Source of the DNA: UBA5070 sp035913415 | Lineage (GTDB): Bacteria > Fibrobacterota > Fibrobacteria > UBA5070 | DNA length: 64,000 nucleotides | Assembly (NCBI GenBank): GCA_035913415.1 | Contig: JAMIIV010000068.1 | Coordinates: 1 to 64,000 of the forward strand | Reading direction: 5' to 3' | Shown here: positions 36,071 to 45,529 of the stretch, one piece after another | Layout of the letters: each line of letters opens with the position of its first letter | Position numbering within the stretch: position 1 is the first letter of the stretch | Position numbers and translations under genes: made by a program | Notes under the pieces: generated by a model | Databases searched by the model: none | Seen by the model: the letters and a program-made list of their open reading frames with translations, nothing else | Told to the model about the DNA's origin: nothing

Positions 36071-36666
36071 ACAGCCTCGCCCTTGCGCTGCTGCTGGCCT
36101 TCCAGGCTCCGGTCCCCGCCACGGTCCCGGTGCCCACCGATTCCCTCGACACGACCTACGCCGCCGTGGTACCTGCCCTTCCCGACAGCGAGTCGCAGGC
36201 CAAGCTCGAAGCGATCCAGAAGGCCTGGGATGGCGACTCCCTTGCCCGTGGGGCGGCCCCGGCCGCGCCTTCCGCAGGTTCGGCCCTGGCCCGCATCGTG
36301 GCGAGCTTGGCGGTTCTGTTGGGTCTTGCCGGTTTGGGCCTGCTTCTGCTGCGCAAGGTGCGCCAGCGCAAGTCCGACGCCGCCGGACGCTCCGGAAGCC
36401 TGCTGGATGTCCTGGAGACACGGGCCCTGGGTCAGGGCAACCACGTCACCTTGGTGCGGGTCCAGGATCGGGTGGTCGCCCTGGGGCATGGCCCCGGCGG
36501 CGTGTCCCCGCTCACCGAATTCCACGGAGCCGATGCCGCACGCATCCTCGCCGAGCTGGGTGAGGGCGCCGTCACCGTGGGCGACTTCGCCGCCACGCTG
36601 GACACCTTCCTGGAGCGCTTCCGCAGCCATCCTGCCCGTCCCTCTTCGGGAGATCCCCAGGCATGA
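36067..36666 (+). CDS. fliO: Flagellar biosynthesis protein FliO
   Basis: A 199-residue export-gate assembly factor. A cleavable-looking N-terminus (MNSLALALLLAFQAPVPA) precedes a periplasmic stretch and one transmembrane helix (about 78-98, ARIVASLAVLLGLAGLGLLLL). The cytoplasmic domain follows with the FliO pattern LLDVLETRALGQGNHVTLVRVQDRVVALG. FliO is poorly conserved, so position between fliN and fliP is strong support. It has ATGA overlaps with both neighbours. Confidence 0.87.
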   Translation: MNSLALALLLAFQAPVPATVPVPTDSLDTTYAAVVPALPDSESQAKLEAIQKAWDGDSLARGAAPAAPSAGSALARIVASLAVLLGLAGLGLLLLRKVRQRKSDAAGRSGSLLDVLETRALGQGNHVTLVRVQDRVVALGHGPGGVSPLTEFHGADAARILAELGEGAVTVGDFAATLDTFLERFRSHPARPSSGDPQA

Positions 36667-37415
36667 GTTCGCGTCGGTGGTTCTGGTTCGCCTTGGTGCT
36701 GCTGGCGGGACTTTTCCTGGTCTCGCCGGCAGACGCGCAGGTCCTTCCCAAGGTCGTGGTCGGGGTGGATCAGGCGCGTTCGCCCCAGGAAGCCTCGGTG
36801 ACCTTCCAGGTGGTGTTCCTCATCACCATCCTGTCGCTGGCGCCGGGCATCCTGATGATGATGACACCGTTCACGCGCATCGTGGTGGTGCTGGGATTCC
36901 TCAAGAAGGCGCTGGGCGCCCAGACCACCCCTCCCAACCAGATCGTGGTGGGTCTGGCGTTGTTCCTCACCTGGTTTGTGATGCAACCCCAGATCGACCA
37001 GATCAACCGCACGGCGCTGCAGCCCTACCTGGCCGAAGAGATCGGGTACAAGGATGCCCTGGACAGCGCCATGAAGCCCATGCGGACCTTCATGCTGCGC
37101 CAATGCGGCGAGAACGAGCTGGCGGTGATGGTGCGCGCCTCCAGGTCGCCTCGCCCCGCCACGGTCGACGACATCCCCAACGCGGTGCTCATTCCCGCCT
37201 ACGTCCTGTCCGAACTCAAGACCGCCTTCATCATCGGATTCCTCGTCTACCTGCCGTTTTTGGTCATCGACATGGTCGTGGCCTCGGTGCTCATGAGTTT
37301 GGGCATGATGATGTTGCCTCCCGTGATGGTGAGCCTTCCCCTCAAACTCATCCTGTTCGTCATGGTCGATGGCTGGACCCTGATCACCCAGGGTCTGGTC
37401 ACGAGTTTCCGGTAA
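36663..37415 (+). CDS. fliP: Flagellar export gate protein FliP
   Basis: A 250-residue type III export-gate subunit with a cleavable signal peptide (1-25, ending PADA) and four membrane segments. Diagnostic motifs are FTRIVVVLGFLKKALGAQTTPPNQ, PMRTFMLRQ, IPAYVLSELKTAFIIGFLVYLPFLVIDMVVASVLMSLGMMMLPP and LKLILFVMVDGW. With FliQ and FliR it makes the export channel. It overlaps fliO by 4 nt. Confidence 0.97.
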   Translation: MSSRRWFWFALVLLAGLFLVSPADAQVLPKVVVGVDQARSPQEASVTFQVVFLITILSLAPGILMMMTPFTRIVVVLGFLKKALGAQTTPPNQIVVGLALFLTWFVMQPQIDQINRTALQPYLAEEIGYKDALDSAMKPMRTFMLRQCGENELAVMVRASRSPRPATVDDIPNAVLIPAYVLSELKTAFIIGFLVYLPFLVIDMVVASVLMSLGMMMLPPVMVSLPLKLILFVMVDGWTLITQGLVTSFR

Positions 37416-37421
37416 CCGCCC

Positions 37422-37691
37422 GTGTCGGAAGCCCTCATCATCCAGATCGTGCGCGAGACCCTCTGGCTTTCGCTTCTGCTGTGCGCTCCCGTGCTGCTGG
37501 TCACCCTGGTGGTCGGTCTGATCATCTCGATCTTCCAGGCGGCCACCCAGATTTCGGAGATGACCCTCACGTTCATTCCCAAGCTGCTGGTGGCGGGGGC
37601 GGTCATGATCTTCACCTTCCCCTGGATGCTCCACCAGTTCCGCGACTTCTTCGTCCACATGATCACGCTGTTCCGTCAGGTCCACGCGTGA
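37422..37691 (+). CDS. fliQ: Flagellar export gate protein FliQ
   Basis: An 89-residue protein of two transmembrane helices joined by a short loop, with the family motif VGLIISIFQAATQISEMTLTFIPKLLV. The start is a GTG 6 nt after fliP. The GTGA overlap with fliR ties the two translationally. Confidence 0.96.
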   Translation: MSEALIIQIVRETLWLSLLLCAPVLLVTLVVGLIISIFQAATQISEMTLTFIPKLLVAGAVMIFTFPWMLHQFRDFFVHMITLFRQVHA

Positions 37692-38485
37692 CCGACTCGC
37701 TCACCGCGATCACCTCGCTGTACGCGGGGCAGTTCCAGATCGGCATCCTGGTGCTGGTGCGCATTTCGGCCATGCTGGTCCCCATGCCCGTGCTGGGTTC
37801 GCAGTCGCTGCCGTTCCAGGTGCGGGTGGGGCTGGCCCTGGCGCTCACGATGATCGTCTTTCCCACCATCCCGCAGAGCGCGGTGCAACTGCCGCGCGGC
37901 ACGCCCGAATTCTTCGTGATGGTCGGGCGCGAAGTGGTGACGGGGCTGCTCATCGGCTGGACCTTCGGACTCGTGTTCCAGGTGGTCGAGATCGCCGGCG
38001 CCCTCATCGATTCGCAGGCAGGCTACGCCATGGTCGAACTCTTCGACCCCATCACGGGCCAGACATCGCACCTGTTCGGACAGTTCCTGGTGGCGGTGGC
38101 CAGTGTGTCGTTCATGGTCTCGGGGGCCATGGGACGGATGGTCACGACCATCGCCGATTCCTTCGTCGCGCTGCCCTTGGATTCCACCACCTTGAGGTCG
38201 GAGCGCATCGTGCCCGTCCTGCAGCACATCATCGAGGTCGCGTTCATCACGGGGGTGCAGTTGGCCGGTCCCGTGCTGATGGCGCTTCTGATGGTCACGG
38301 TGGTCATGGCGGTGGTCTCGCGCATCATGCCGGCCATGAACGCCTGGATGCTGGCCATGCCCATCCAGATCGCCGTGGCATGCGGTGTCACGGCGGCGGG
38401 TCTGCCCTGGATGATGCACGTCTTCGGAAGCTGGGAGACCCAGGTCTTCCACACGGTGGACAGCCTGCTGTCGGCCATGGGATGA
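37688..38485 (+). CDS. fliR: Flagellar export gate protein FliR
   Basis: A 265-residue protein with about six membrane segments. Recognised by LVRISAMLVPMPVLGSQSLPFQVRVGLALALT near the N-terminus, GREVVTGLLIGWTFGLVFQVVEIAGALIDSQAGYAM, and LLMVTVVMAVVSRIMPAMNAWMLAMPIQIAV. The start is the GTG overlapping the fliQ stop. It completes the FliPQR core and flhB follows after 9 nt. Confidence 0.95.
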   Translation: MTDSLTAITSLYAGQFQIGILVLVRISAMLVPMPVLGSQSLPFQVRVGLALALTMIVFPTIPQSAVQLPRGTPEFFVMVGREVVTGLLIGWTFGLVFQVVEIAGALIDSQAGYAMVELFDPITGQTSHLFGQFLVAVASVSFMVSGAMGRMVTTIADSFVALPLDSTTLRSERIVPVLQHIIEVAFITGVQLAGPVLMALLMVTVVMAVVSRIMPAMNAWMLAMPIQIAVACGVTAAGLPWMMHVFGSWETQVFHTVDSLLSAMG

Positions 38486-38494
38486 TGGTGGACC

Positions 38495-41194
38495 ATGGCT
38501 GACGAGGAGAAGAGCGAAGAACCCACCGGCAAACGGCTCGACGAGGCCCGCAACAAAGGCAACGTCGCCAAGTCCAACGACCTCAACCAGGGACTCACCC
38601 TGGTGGTGGGCGTGCTGGCGCTCTCGACGTTCGGCCGTCAGGCCGTGACGGGCATGGAAGAGGTGATGGTGGAATGCTTCCGGGCCATCCCCGACTGGAG
38701 GCCAGGTAGCGACGGTCTCCAGGCCTGGCTGCTTCCCGGGGCTCTCCATATCCTGTCCTTGATCGCACCGGTGAGCCTGTCCATCCTGGTTGTGGCCCTG
38801 GTGGCGGGAGCGGCGATGTCCGGACTGCTGTTCACCACCGAGGTTCTGGCGCCCGACTTCAGCAAGGTGTTCAGTCCCGCGGCGCTGGCCAAGTTCGTTT
38901 CCCTCGAAACCTGGATCGAGCTGGTCAAGAATGCCATCAAGATGGCCCTGGTGGGTCTGATCGGGGTGTGGACGGTCTGGCCACACCGCGGCGCGTTCCT
39001 GGAAATGGCCGCCTGGCCCCTGGAGATGCAGGTGAACTTCACGGTGGACCTCGCCCTCGACGCCGCGATGCGCATGGCCCTGCTGCTGCTGCTGGTGGGG
39101 ATCGCCGACTACTTCTGGCGCCGGCGCAAGCGCAACACCGAATTGAAGATGAGCAAACAGGAGGTCAAGGACGAAGCGCGGCAGAGCGAAGGCGATCCCA
39201 ACGTGAAGGGAAAGATCCGCCAATTGCGCCGGGCGATGTACCGTAGATTCATGATGCAGGAGGTTCCCAAGGCCACCGTGGTGGTCACCAACCCCACGCA
39301 CTTCGCGGTCGCCCTGCGGTACCGGCAGGGGGTCGACCGCGCCCCCACCGTGGTGGCCAAAGGCGCCGACCACATGGCGGCGCGAATCCGCCAGATCGCC
39401 GGGGAATCCGGCGTTCCCATCGTCGAAAATCCGCCTCTGGCCCGAGCCCTGCACGCCCAAGTGGAACCCGGCGACGAGGTCCCTGCCGACCTGTACGCCG
39501 CCGTGGCCGAGCTTCTGGCCGTGGTCATGGGCATGGCGCGCGGGCGTCCGGTGCCGATGGCGCCCCGTGCGGTCGTGGTGTTGTTGCTGCTGTTGATCCT
39601 GCCGCTGGCTTCGTGTTCCATCTTCGACGAACCCGCCGAAAAAGGCCCCGAAGCCACCCTGCACTTCTCGGACGGTTCGGGATCCTACCGCGGCGGCGAG
39701 ATCGTGGTGCGGGCCATGCTGTCCAAGTGCGGCAGCGACCCCACGCGCCTGTCGTGGAGCACCGGTCGGGCCCTCGTCCTCAGCCGCGGACAGGTTCTGT
39801 CCGCGGAAGGCGAGATCGTCATGGATTCCCTGGTGCTGCGCTGGGACAGCCTGCCCCCGTCCCCCGACACCCTGACGGGACCGCGCGACACCCTCGTCTA
39901 CCGCCTCGACGGTGCCTCGTTGGCCTCGGCGGTCCTGCCCATGGGCAACATCCTTCCCCGTCTGGATTCCGTCCAGGCCGGTCGGGGACTGGATTCCTCG
40001 TCGTTGCGCTCGGTGCCCCTGCACGGGGATACCATCCTGGTGGCGGTCCGGCCGGGGGAATTCGCCTACATCCGCCTGCGCACCACCGATCCCGATCGCA
40101 ACTATCCGGCGCAGGTGCGGCTTGGATTGCCCTTGACGTTTTCTTCCGGCGGCAGTCTCGACCGCCGCAACGGCGATCCGGGGGATTCGGTGCTGCTGTG
40201 GAGATCGCCCTCGTCGCTGTTCGACACCACCGTGGCCTGCACCCTCATGGATGGCCAGGGACAGGGGCGCCGCCGCTGGTTGATGCGCCTGTCCACCTAC
40301 GAGGAACGCGGCTCCGTTTGGGTGGGGCTGCACTCCGACCTCGCCAAGTTCGGGATCTCCCAGGGTGGTCGGTTGGTCGAGGTGGCCCGCCTGCAAGGTT
40401 TCCGCGACGTCTCGGGAATGGACATCGACCCCGCCCGCGAAGGCGGCACCATGGTCGTCGCCGACCATGTCCTGGGTGCTCTGCGCAAATACACCTCCGA
40501 AGGGCTTGCCAGGACGGTGTCGGCCACGGTGCGCCGCCCCAGGGCCGTGGGTTGCGACGCCGACGGGGGCTTCTGCTGGGTGGGGGATGAAGATTCCGCG
40601 GGACGCGGCCTGCTGCGGGCCCAGGATGGCGCGAGCACGGAGTTCCGCTCCCTGCCGGCAGGCATCACGGCCCTGGCCGTCGAACAAGGCGGCACCCGTC
40701 GGGCCTGGTTCGCCTCCCTCGACAGCGGATTCCTGGGACGCACCACCTCGGGTGTCCTCGATTCCCTCCTGCGGGGCGTCTTCCGCCGCGTGAAAAGCAT
40801 CAGTTGGGACGATTCCGCGCGGCTTCTGTGGGTGGCCGACGAAGGTGCGGGCCAGGTCGTGGCCCTCGATTCCGCCTTCCGCCAGGTGCGGCGCATCTCG
40901 GGTCTTTCACGGCCCGGTGCGGTCAGCGCCGGGGGCGGGCGCGTGTGGGTCGCCGAGACCGGAGCCGGCACCGTGCGGTTGTACGGCTCCGACGGCACGT
41001 TGCGGCGCACCCACTCCGGATTCGCAGGCCCCCAGGCGATCGTGATCCTGCCGCACAAACCCGACCTCGCCTGGGTGGCCGACACCGAAAACGGCCGGCT
41101 GGTCCTGGTGTCGTCGGATTCCGTCGTGGCCTCCACCGCGGGCCAGGGAATGGGGCGCCCCAGCTTGCTGGCCGTGCACCGGGGGGCTCCTTGA
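38495..41194 (+). CDS. flhB: FlhB export-switch protein fused in frame to a lipoprotein-type beta-propeller
   Basis: An 899-codon frame with no internal stop. Residues 1 to about 350 are a normal FlhB: N-terminal EKSEEPTGKRLDEARNKGNVAKS, four membrane helices, the autocleavage motif N266-P-T-H in VVVTNPTHFAVALRY, and the cytoplasmic tail ending VPADLYAAVAELLAVVMGM, where FlhB proteins normally stop. Then comes MAPRAVVVLLLLLILPLASC (355-374), a textbook lipoprotein signal. About 525 residues follow with repeated propeller-like blades (GMDIDPAREGGTMVVADH, LLWVADEGAGQVVALD, RVWVAETGAGTVRLYG, LAWVADTENGRLVLV; NHL-like). Either FlhB carries a periplasmic propeller or an internal start makes a separate lipoprotein. 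Its stop overlaps flhA. Confidence 0.85.
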   Translation: MADEEKSEEPTGKRLDEARNKGNVAKSNDLNQGLTLVVGVLALSTFGRQAVTGMEEVMVECFRAIPDWRPGSDGLQAWLLPGALHILSLIAPVSLSILVVALVAGAAMSGLLFTTEVLAPDFSKVFSPAALAKFVSLETWIELVKNAIKMALVGLIGVWTVWPHRGAFLEMAAWPLEMQVNFTVDLALDAAMRMALLLLLVGIADYFWRRRKRNTELKMSKQEVKDEARQSEGDPNVKGKIRQLRRAMYRRFMMQEVPKATVVVTNPTHFAVALRYRQGVDRAPTVVAKGADHMAARIRQIAGESGVPIVENPPLARALHAQVEPGDEVPADLYAAVAELLAVVMGMARGRPVPMAPRAVVVLLLLLILPLASCSIFDEPAEKGPEATLHFSDGSGSYRGGEIVVRAMLSKCGSDPTRLSWSTGRALVLSRGQVLSAEGEIVMDSLVLRWDSLPPSPDTLTGPRDTLVYRLDGASLASAVLPMGNILPRLDSVQAGRGLDSSSLRSVPLHGDTILVAVRPGEFAYIRLRTTDPDRNYPAQVRLGLPLTFSSGGSLDRRNGDPGDSVLLWRSPSSLFDTTVACTLMDGQGQGRRRWLMRLSTYEERGSVWVGLHSDLAKFGISQGGRLVEVARLQGFRDVSGMDIDPAREGGTMVVADHVLGALRKYTSEGLARTVSATVRRPRAVGCDADGGFCWVGDEDSAGRGLLRAQDGASTEFRSLPAGITALAVEQGGTRRAWFASLDSGFLGRTTSGVLDSLLRGVFRRVKSISWDDSARLLWVADEGAGQVVALDSAFRQVRRISGLSRPGAVSAGGGRVWVAETGAGTVRLYGSDGTLRRTHSGFAGPQAIVILPHKPDLAWVADTENGRLVLVSSDSVVASTAGQGMGRPSLLAVHRGAP
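39557..41194 (+). other. Possible internal translation product: NHL-type propeller lipoprotein
   Basis: The in-frame ATG at 39557 inside the flhB frame would yield a 545-residue lipoprotein with a 19-residue signal peptide and cysteine at position 20 (LPLASC). No Shine-Dalgarno is visible before it, so initiation would rely on translational coupling by ribosomes finishing FlhB, but no stop codon releases them there. I list it separately because a lipoprotein signal in the middle of a membrane protein is otherwise hard to explain. The function of the propeller is unknown. Confidence 0.45.
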
Positions 41195-43338
41195 GCGGGG
41201 GGAACGCCGCCGCCCGCGGCAAGGCGATGATGGAGGGGGCCGACCGCTTCTACTCCAATCCCGTCTTCCGGTTCATCGGACAGCGCCGCGACCTGATCCT
41301 GATCTTCGCGGTGATCGGCATCATCATCGTGATGCTCCTGCCGGTGCCGCCGTTCGTCCTGGACATCCTGCTTTCCACCATGATCATGCTCGCGCTGGTC
41401 ATCCTGATGGTCAGCATGTTCATCGACACGGTCCTGGACTTCTCCATCTTCCCCGGCATCCTGCTGGTGATCACCCTGTTCAAGCTCGCCCTGAACGTGG
41501 CCTCCACGCGTCTGATCCTGTCCACGGGCCAAGGCGGCACCGTGATCGACGCCTTCGGCGGCTTCGTCACCGGCGGCAACATGGTGGTGGGAACCATCAT
41601 CTTCGTGATCCTGCTGGTGATCAACTTCATCGTGATCACCAAGGGTTCGGGCCGCATCGCGGAAGTGGCGGCACGCTTCACCTTGGACGCCATGCCCGGC
41701 AAGCAGATGGCCGTCGACGCCGACCTCAACGCCGGGCTCATCGACGAGCCCGAGGCCCGCAAGCGACGCTCGGACATCACCCGCGAAGCCGACTTCTTCG
41801 GCGCGATGGACGGTGCGAGCAAGTTCGTGCGCGGCGACGCCGTCGCGGGCATCATCATCACCCTGGTCAACATCTTCGGCGGCTTCGTGGTCGGCATGGC
41901 CATGCTCGACATGTCGGCCGTCGACAGCCTCAAGACCTTCACGCACCTGACCATCGGCGACGGCCTGGTCGGTCAGATCCCGTCCCTCATGATCTCGACC
42001 GCCGCGGGTATCATCGTCTCGCGCGCCGCCTCCAAGGCCAACCTGGGGCGCGAAATCACCACCCAGCTCACGCAGTCCACCCCCGCGTTGTGGATCTCCT
42101 CGACGGTGATGGCCGGCCTGGCCCTGGTGCCGGGCCTGCCCACCTTGCCCTTCCTGATCCTCGCCGGGGCCGTCGCGGCCGTGGCCTACGGCAAGGACCG
42201 CGCCCTGCGTGCCGAGGCCACCAAAGCCAGCGAGGTGCCCCGGGCGACGGCCAAGGCGCCGGAAGACGATCGCATCGAGAACTACCTGGCCATCGACCAG
42301 ATGGAGCTGGAGATCGGCTACGCCCTGATCCCCTTGGTGGACGTCAACCAGGGGGGCGACCTCCTGGAGCGCATCACCCTGCTGCGCCGCCAGTGCGCCA
42401 CCGAACTGGGGATCATCGTCCCGCCCATCCGCATCCGCGACAACATCCTGTTGCAGCCAGCCCAATATGTGGTGCGGATCAAGGGTGTGCAGATCGGCGG
42501 CGGCGAACTCATGACCGGCTGCCACCTGGCCATGGACCCCGGTACGGTGAGCCGACGTATCCAGGGCATCGCCACGCGCGAACCCGCCTTCGGATTGCCT
42601 GCCTTGTGGATCACCGAGTCGCAGAAGGAAGCCGCCGAGCTGGCGGGGTATACGGTGGTCGAACTCCCTGCCGTGCTGGCCACCCACCTGACGGAGGTCA
42701 TCCGCGCCCACGCCCACGAGATTCTCACCCGCCAGGACGTCAAGACGCTGATCGACAATGTGCGGAGCACCCACCAGACCGTGGTCGAGGAACTCATCCC
42801 GTCGTTGCTCGCCTACGGCGAGGTCCAGAAGGTCCTCGAGAACCTCCTGCGCGAGCGCGTCAGCATCCGCGACCTCCCCACCATCCTCGAGGCCCTGGCC
42901 GATTCCGCCCGCCACAACCGCGAATCGGTGCATCTCACCGAAGCCGTGCGGTTGTCGCTTTCGCGTTCCATCTGCTCGGCCTTGACGGATTCGACGGGTG
43001 TGCTCCCGGTGCTCACGCTCGAGCCCGGGCTCGAACAACTCATGGAAGCCTCGGTGCAGCAGACCGACCGTGGTCCGCGTCTGATGGTGCGCCCCGAGAT
43101 CGTCGGGCGCTTGTTCGATTCGGTGCGCCCTCTGGTCGAGCGCATGGCCGCCTCGGGCGAGACACCCGTCCTGCTGTGCTCGCCGGGAATCCGCCATCAG
43201 GTACGTCGCCTGGTCGAAGCCGGATTTCCCCAATTGGCGGTGCTATCTTACGCAGAGATCGTGCCCGGTGCCTCCGTCCGGTCGCGCGGCATGGTCCAGG
43301 CCCTCGAATCCGGCCGTGGGCCGGAACACGGTTCCTGA
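41191..43338 (+). CDS. flhA: Flagellar export gate protein FlhA
   Basis: A 715-residue export-gate ring protein. The N-terminal half holds eight membrane segments with the FHIPEP-region motif FGGFVVGMAMLD preceded by GLIDEPEARKRRSDITREADFFGAMDGASKFVRGDAVAG. The C-terminal cytoplasmic domain (about 330-715) binds chaperone-substrate complexes (ELEIGYALIPLVDVNQGGDLLERI ... LLAYGEVQKVLENLLRERVSIRDLPTILE). The TTG at 41191 overlaps the upstream stop (TTGA); the ATG at 41227 is an alternative that loses 12 residues. Confidence 0.96.
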   Translation: MSGGNAAARGKAMMEGADRFYSNPVFRFIGQRRDLILIFAVIGIIIVMLLPVPPFVLDILLSTMIMLALVILMVSMFIDTVLDFSIFPGILLVITLFKLALNVASTRLILSTGQGGTVIDAFGGFVTGGNMVVGTIIFVILLVINFIVITKGSGRIAEVAARFTLDAMPGKQMAVDADLNAGLIDEPEARKRRSDITREADFFGAMDGASKFVRGDAVAGIIITLVNIFGGFVVGMAMLDMSAVDSLKTFTHLTIGDGLVGQIPSLMISTAAGIIVSRAASKANLGREITTQLTQSTPALWISSTVMAGLALVPGLPTLPFLILAGAVAAVAYGKDRALRAEATKASEVPRATAKAPEDDRIENYLAIDQMELEIGYALIPLVDVNQGGDLLERITLLRRQCATELGIIVPPIRIRDNILLQPAQYVVRIKGVQIGGGELMTGCHLAMDPGTVSRRIQGIATREPAFGLPALWITESQKEAAELAGYTVVELPAVLATHLTEVIRAHAHEILTRQDVKTLIDNVRSTHQTVVEELIPSLLAYGEVQKVLENLLRERVSIRDLPTILEALADSARHNRESVHLTEAVRLSLSRSICSALTDSTGVLPVLTLEPGLEQLMEASVQQTDRGPRLMVRPEIVGRLFDSVRPLVERMAASGETPVLLCSPGIRHQVRRLVEAGFPQLAVLSYAEIVPGASVRSRGMVQALESGRGPEHGS

Positions 43339-43347
43339 GGTCCCACG

Positions 43348-44649
43348 TTGCGCATCCGCAAGTTCCAGGCTGACACCATGCGTGAAGCCCTTCTCCAGGT
43401 CAAGGAGGAGATGGGGCCGGAAGCGCTCATCCTGCGCACCCAGAAGATCCGCGGAGGTCTGCTGGGAGGGGGGGAACGCTGGGAGGTCACGGCGGGTCTG
43501 GAAGACAAGTTCTTCGAGAAACCCGAACCCGTGCCGGCGGCATCACCCGCGTACGGGCCCGGTGCCCGCGCCGCGCAGGGGGGCAGCACCTCGCGTCAGA
43601 GCGTGTACACACCGCCGCCCACCGGGTCCACACCGGTATGGACCCCCGACCCCCGCCCCGCCGAGCCCGAGACGGGGCGTTTCACCCGTGAACACACGGC
43701 CATCAGCCGCGATGAATTGATGGCCCTCCAGAACGGCATCGAGTCGGTGCGCAAAGCTGCCGAGGCTCCCACCCAGGCCATCGCGCTGGTTCGCGAAGAG
43801 ATGGGACAGTTGCGCTCGGTGGTCTCGCTCCTGGCCGACCACTGGAAGGAACAATCGGTGCTGCCCGTGTCGGCACCGGTGCTCCCGCTCTACCAGAAGA
43901 TGATGGCCTCCGACCTCGCGGAAGACTTGGCTCGTGAAGTCTGCGAGGAGGCCGCCTCGCGCCTGAAGCCAGACGTCGATTCCGGCGTGCAGGCCCGTCA
44001 GGAGGTCATGGCCTCGCTGGTGCGCCGCCTGCCGTGCGAACCGTTGCGTTTTCCGCACGGTCACCAGACCCGCGTGGTCCTGTTCGCCGGCCCCACCGGG
44101 GTGGGGAAGACCACCACGCTCATGAAACTCGCCGTCCGCCTGGCGCGCGTCGACGATGTCCGCGTGGGAGTGGTCGGCTGCGACGCCTACCGCATCGGGG
44201 CCCAGGAGCAGATCGGCACCTTCTGCGAAGTGGCCGGTATTCCCCTGCGCACGGTCTTCACCGACGCCGATCTCGACCAGGCCTTCTCCGATCTCGCCGA
44301 CTGCGAAGTCGTGTTGGTCGACACCGCGGGCCGTTCGCCCGCCAACCAGTTGCACTTCCTGGAATTGTCCACCCTCATCGAGCGCATCCGCCCCACCGAC
44401 ATCGTGCTGGTGCAGTCGGCCACCACCCGGTTGCGCGACATGACCGCTTCGGTGCGCGCTTACCGCGACCTCGGCCCGTCGCGATTGGTGTTCACGAAGA
44501 TCGACGAAACCGAAAGCCACGGCGGACTCTGCACCCTGGCCTGCCGCGAGCGGATTCCCGTCGCGGCGTTGTGCTTCGGGCAGGACATCCCCGACCACAT
44601 TTCCGACGCCGTGCCCGCCGAGTTGGCGCGCATGGTCCTGGGAGACTGA
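43348..44649 (+). CDS. flhF: Flagellar SRP-like GTPase FlhF
   Basis: A 433-residue SIMIBI GTPase that places and numbers flagella at the pole in bacteria that have it. The N-terminal basic B domain (MRIRKFQADTMREALLQVKEEMGPEALILRTQKI) is followed by a Pro-rich linker and the NG domain. G1 is FAGPTGVGKTTTLMKLA, G2 VVGCDAYRIGAQEQ, G3 VVLVDTAGRSP and G4 RLVFTKIDETESHGG. The start is the TTG at 43348. The partner flhG is 7 nt downstream. Confidence 0.95.
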   Translation: MRIRKFQADTMREALLQVKEEMGPEALILRTQKIRGGLLGGGERWEVTAGLEDKFFEKPEPVPAASPAYGPGARAAQGGSTSRQSVYTPPPTGSTPVWTPDPRPAEPETGRFTREHTAISRDELMALQNGIESVRKAAEAPTQAIALVREEMGQLRSVVSLLADHWKEQSVLPVSAPVLPLYQKMMASDLAEDLAREVCEEAASRLKPDVDSGVQARQEVMASLVRRLPCEPLRFPHGHQTRVVLFAGPTGVGKTTTLMKLAVRLARVDDVRVGVVGCDAYRIGAQEQIGTFCEVAGIPLRTVFTDADLDQAFSDLADCEVVLVDTAGRSPANQLHFLELSTLIERIRPTDIVLVQSATTRLRDMTASVRAYRDLGPSRLVFTKIDETESHGGLCTLACRERIPVAALCFGQDIPDHISDAVPAELARMVLGD

Positions 44650-44656
44650 CGCCGGA

Positions 44657-45529
44657 ATGTCTCAGATGGATTCCCTCCGCGGATGGTCGCCCACCGTGCC
44701 CACCCCTCTTTCGGCCCGCACTCCCGCTCCCGCCTTGGCCATCGCCTCCGGCAAAGGGGGGGTGGGCAAGAGCCACCTGTCGCTTTCCCTGGGGCTTGCC
44801 TTCGCCGATCAGGGCCGGCGCGTGTTGCTGGTCGACGGCGACATGGGGTTGGCCAATCTCCACATCCTCTGCGGCAAACACCCCGAACGCGACCTGTCGG
44901 ATGTGCTGTCGGGGCGCTGCACCCCCGCCGAAGCGCTGCTGCGCATCGAAGACCGCCTGGATCTTCTGCCCGCCGCCAGCGGGGTCGCCTCGTTGGCCAA
45001 CCTGCCGCGCGAAGAGGTCGCCCGGCTGGGCAAGTCGCTGGAGCTTCTCGAGTCGGAATCCGACCTGGTCGTCGTGGACACCGGCGCCGGCATCGGCGAC
45101 ACCACCATCAACCTGATCCTGGCTTCCGACCGCCTGCTGTTGCTGACCACCCCCGAGCCCACCGCCCAGGCGGACGCCTACGCCCTGCTGAAGGTGCTGC
45201 GTTCGCGCAAGAGCGATTTCCAGGCCTCGGTGGTGGTGAACCTCGCCGACTCCGAGGCCCAGGCCCGCGAGATCGCCGCCCGCCTGGACCAGGTTGCCGG
45301 ACGTTTTCTGTCGTGCTCCCTGCCGTTTTGCGGCTGGATTCCCCGCGAACCCGGCCTGGAACGCCATCTGCTGCGCCGCGAACCCGCATTCCGCGCCGCG
45401 CCTCGCAGTCCGTTCGCCCAGGCCGTCCGGAGCCTGGCCGCCGAAATCTCCCGCGATCTTCCCCGTCCCGCCGGCAGTTCGTTCCTGGGGCGCGTCACCA
45501 CGTCCTCCTCCTTCGGAACCCCCGCATGA
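44657..45529 (+). CDS. flhG: MinD-like ATPase FlhG (FleN/YlxH)
   Basis: A 290-residue MinD/ParA-family ATPase that restrains FlhF and flagellar number. The deviant Walker A ASGKGGVGKSHLSLSLG, switch I VDGDMGLANLHILCG and switch II VVVDTGAGIGDTTINLIL are present. The N-terminal 25 residues preceding Walker A may hold the FlhF-activating DQAxxLR-like helix, but only a weak match (MSQMDSLRGW) is seen. Its TGA overlaps the histidine kinase ATG. Confidence 0.93.
   Translation: MSQMDSLRGWSPTVPTPLSARTPAPALAIASGKGGVGKSHLSLSLGLAFADQGRRVLLVDGDMGLANLHILCGKHPERDLSDVLSGRCTPAEALLRIEDRLDLLPAASGVASLANLPREEVARLGKSLELLESESDLVVVDTGAGIGDTTINLILASDRLLLLTTPEPTAQADAYALLKVLRSRKSDFQASVVVNLADSEAQAREIAARLDQVAGRFLSCSLPFCGWIPREPGLERHLLRREPAFRAAPRSPFAQAVRSLAAEISRDLPRPAGSSFLGRVTTSSSFGTPA

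Noticed and set aside
39961..39976. TCTGGATTCCGTCCAGG as another copy of the 13-bp palindrome
   Set aside because: It shares only GGATTCCGTC and forms a different palindrome, so it was not counted among the six perfect copies.
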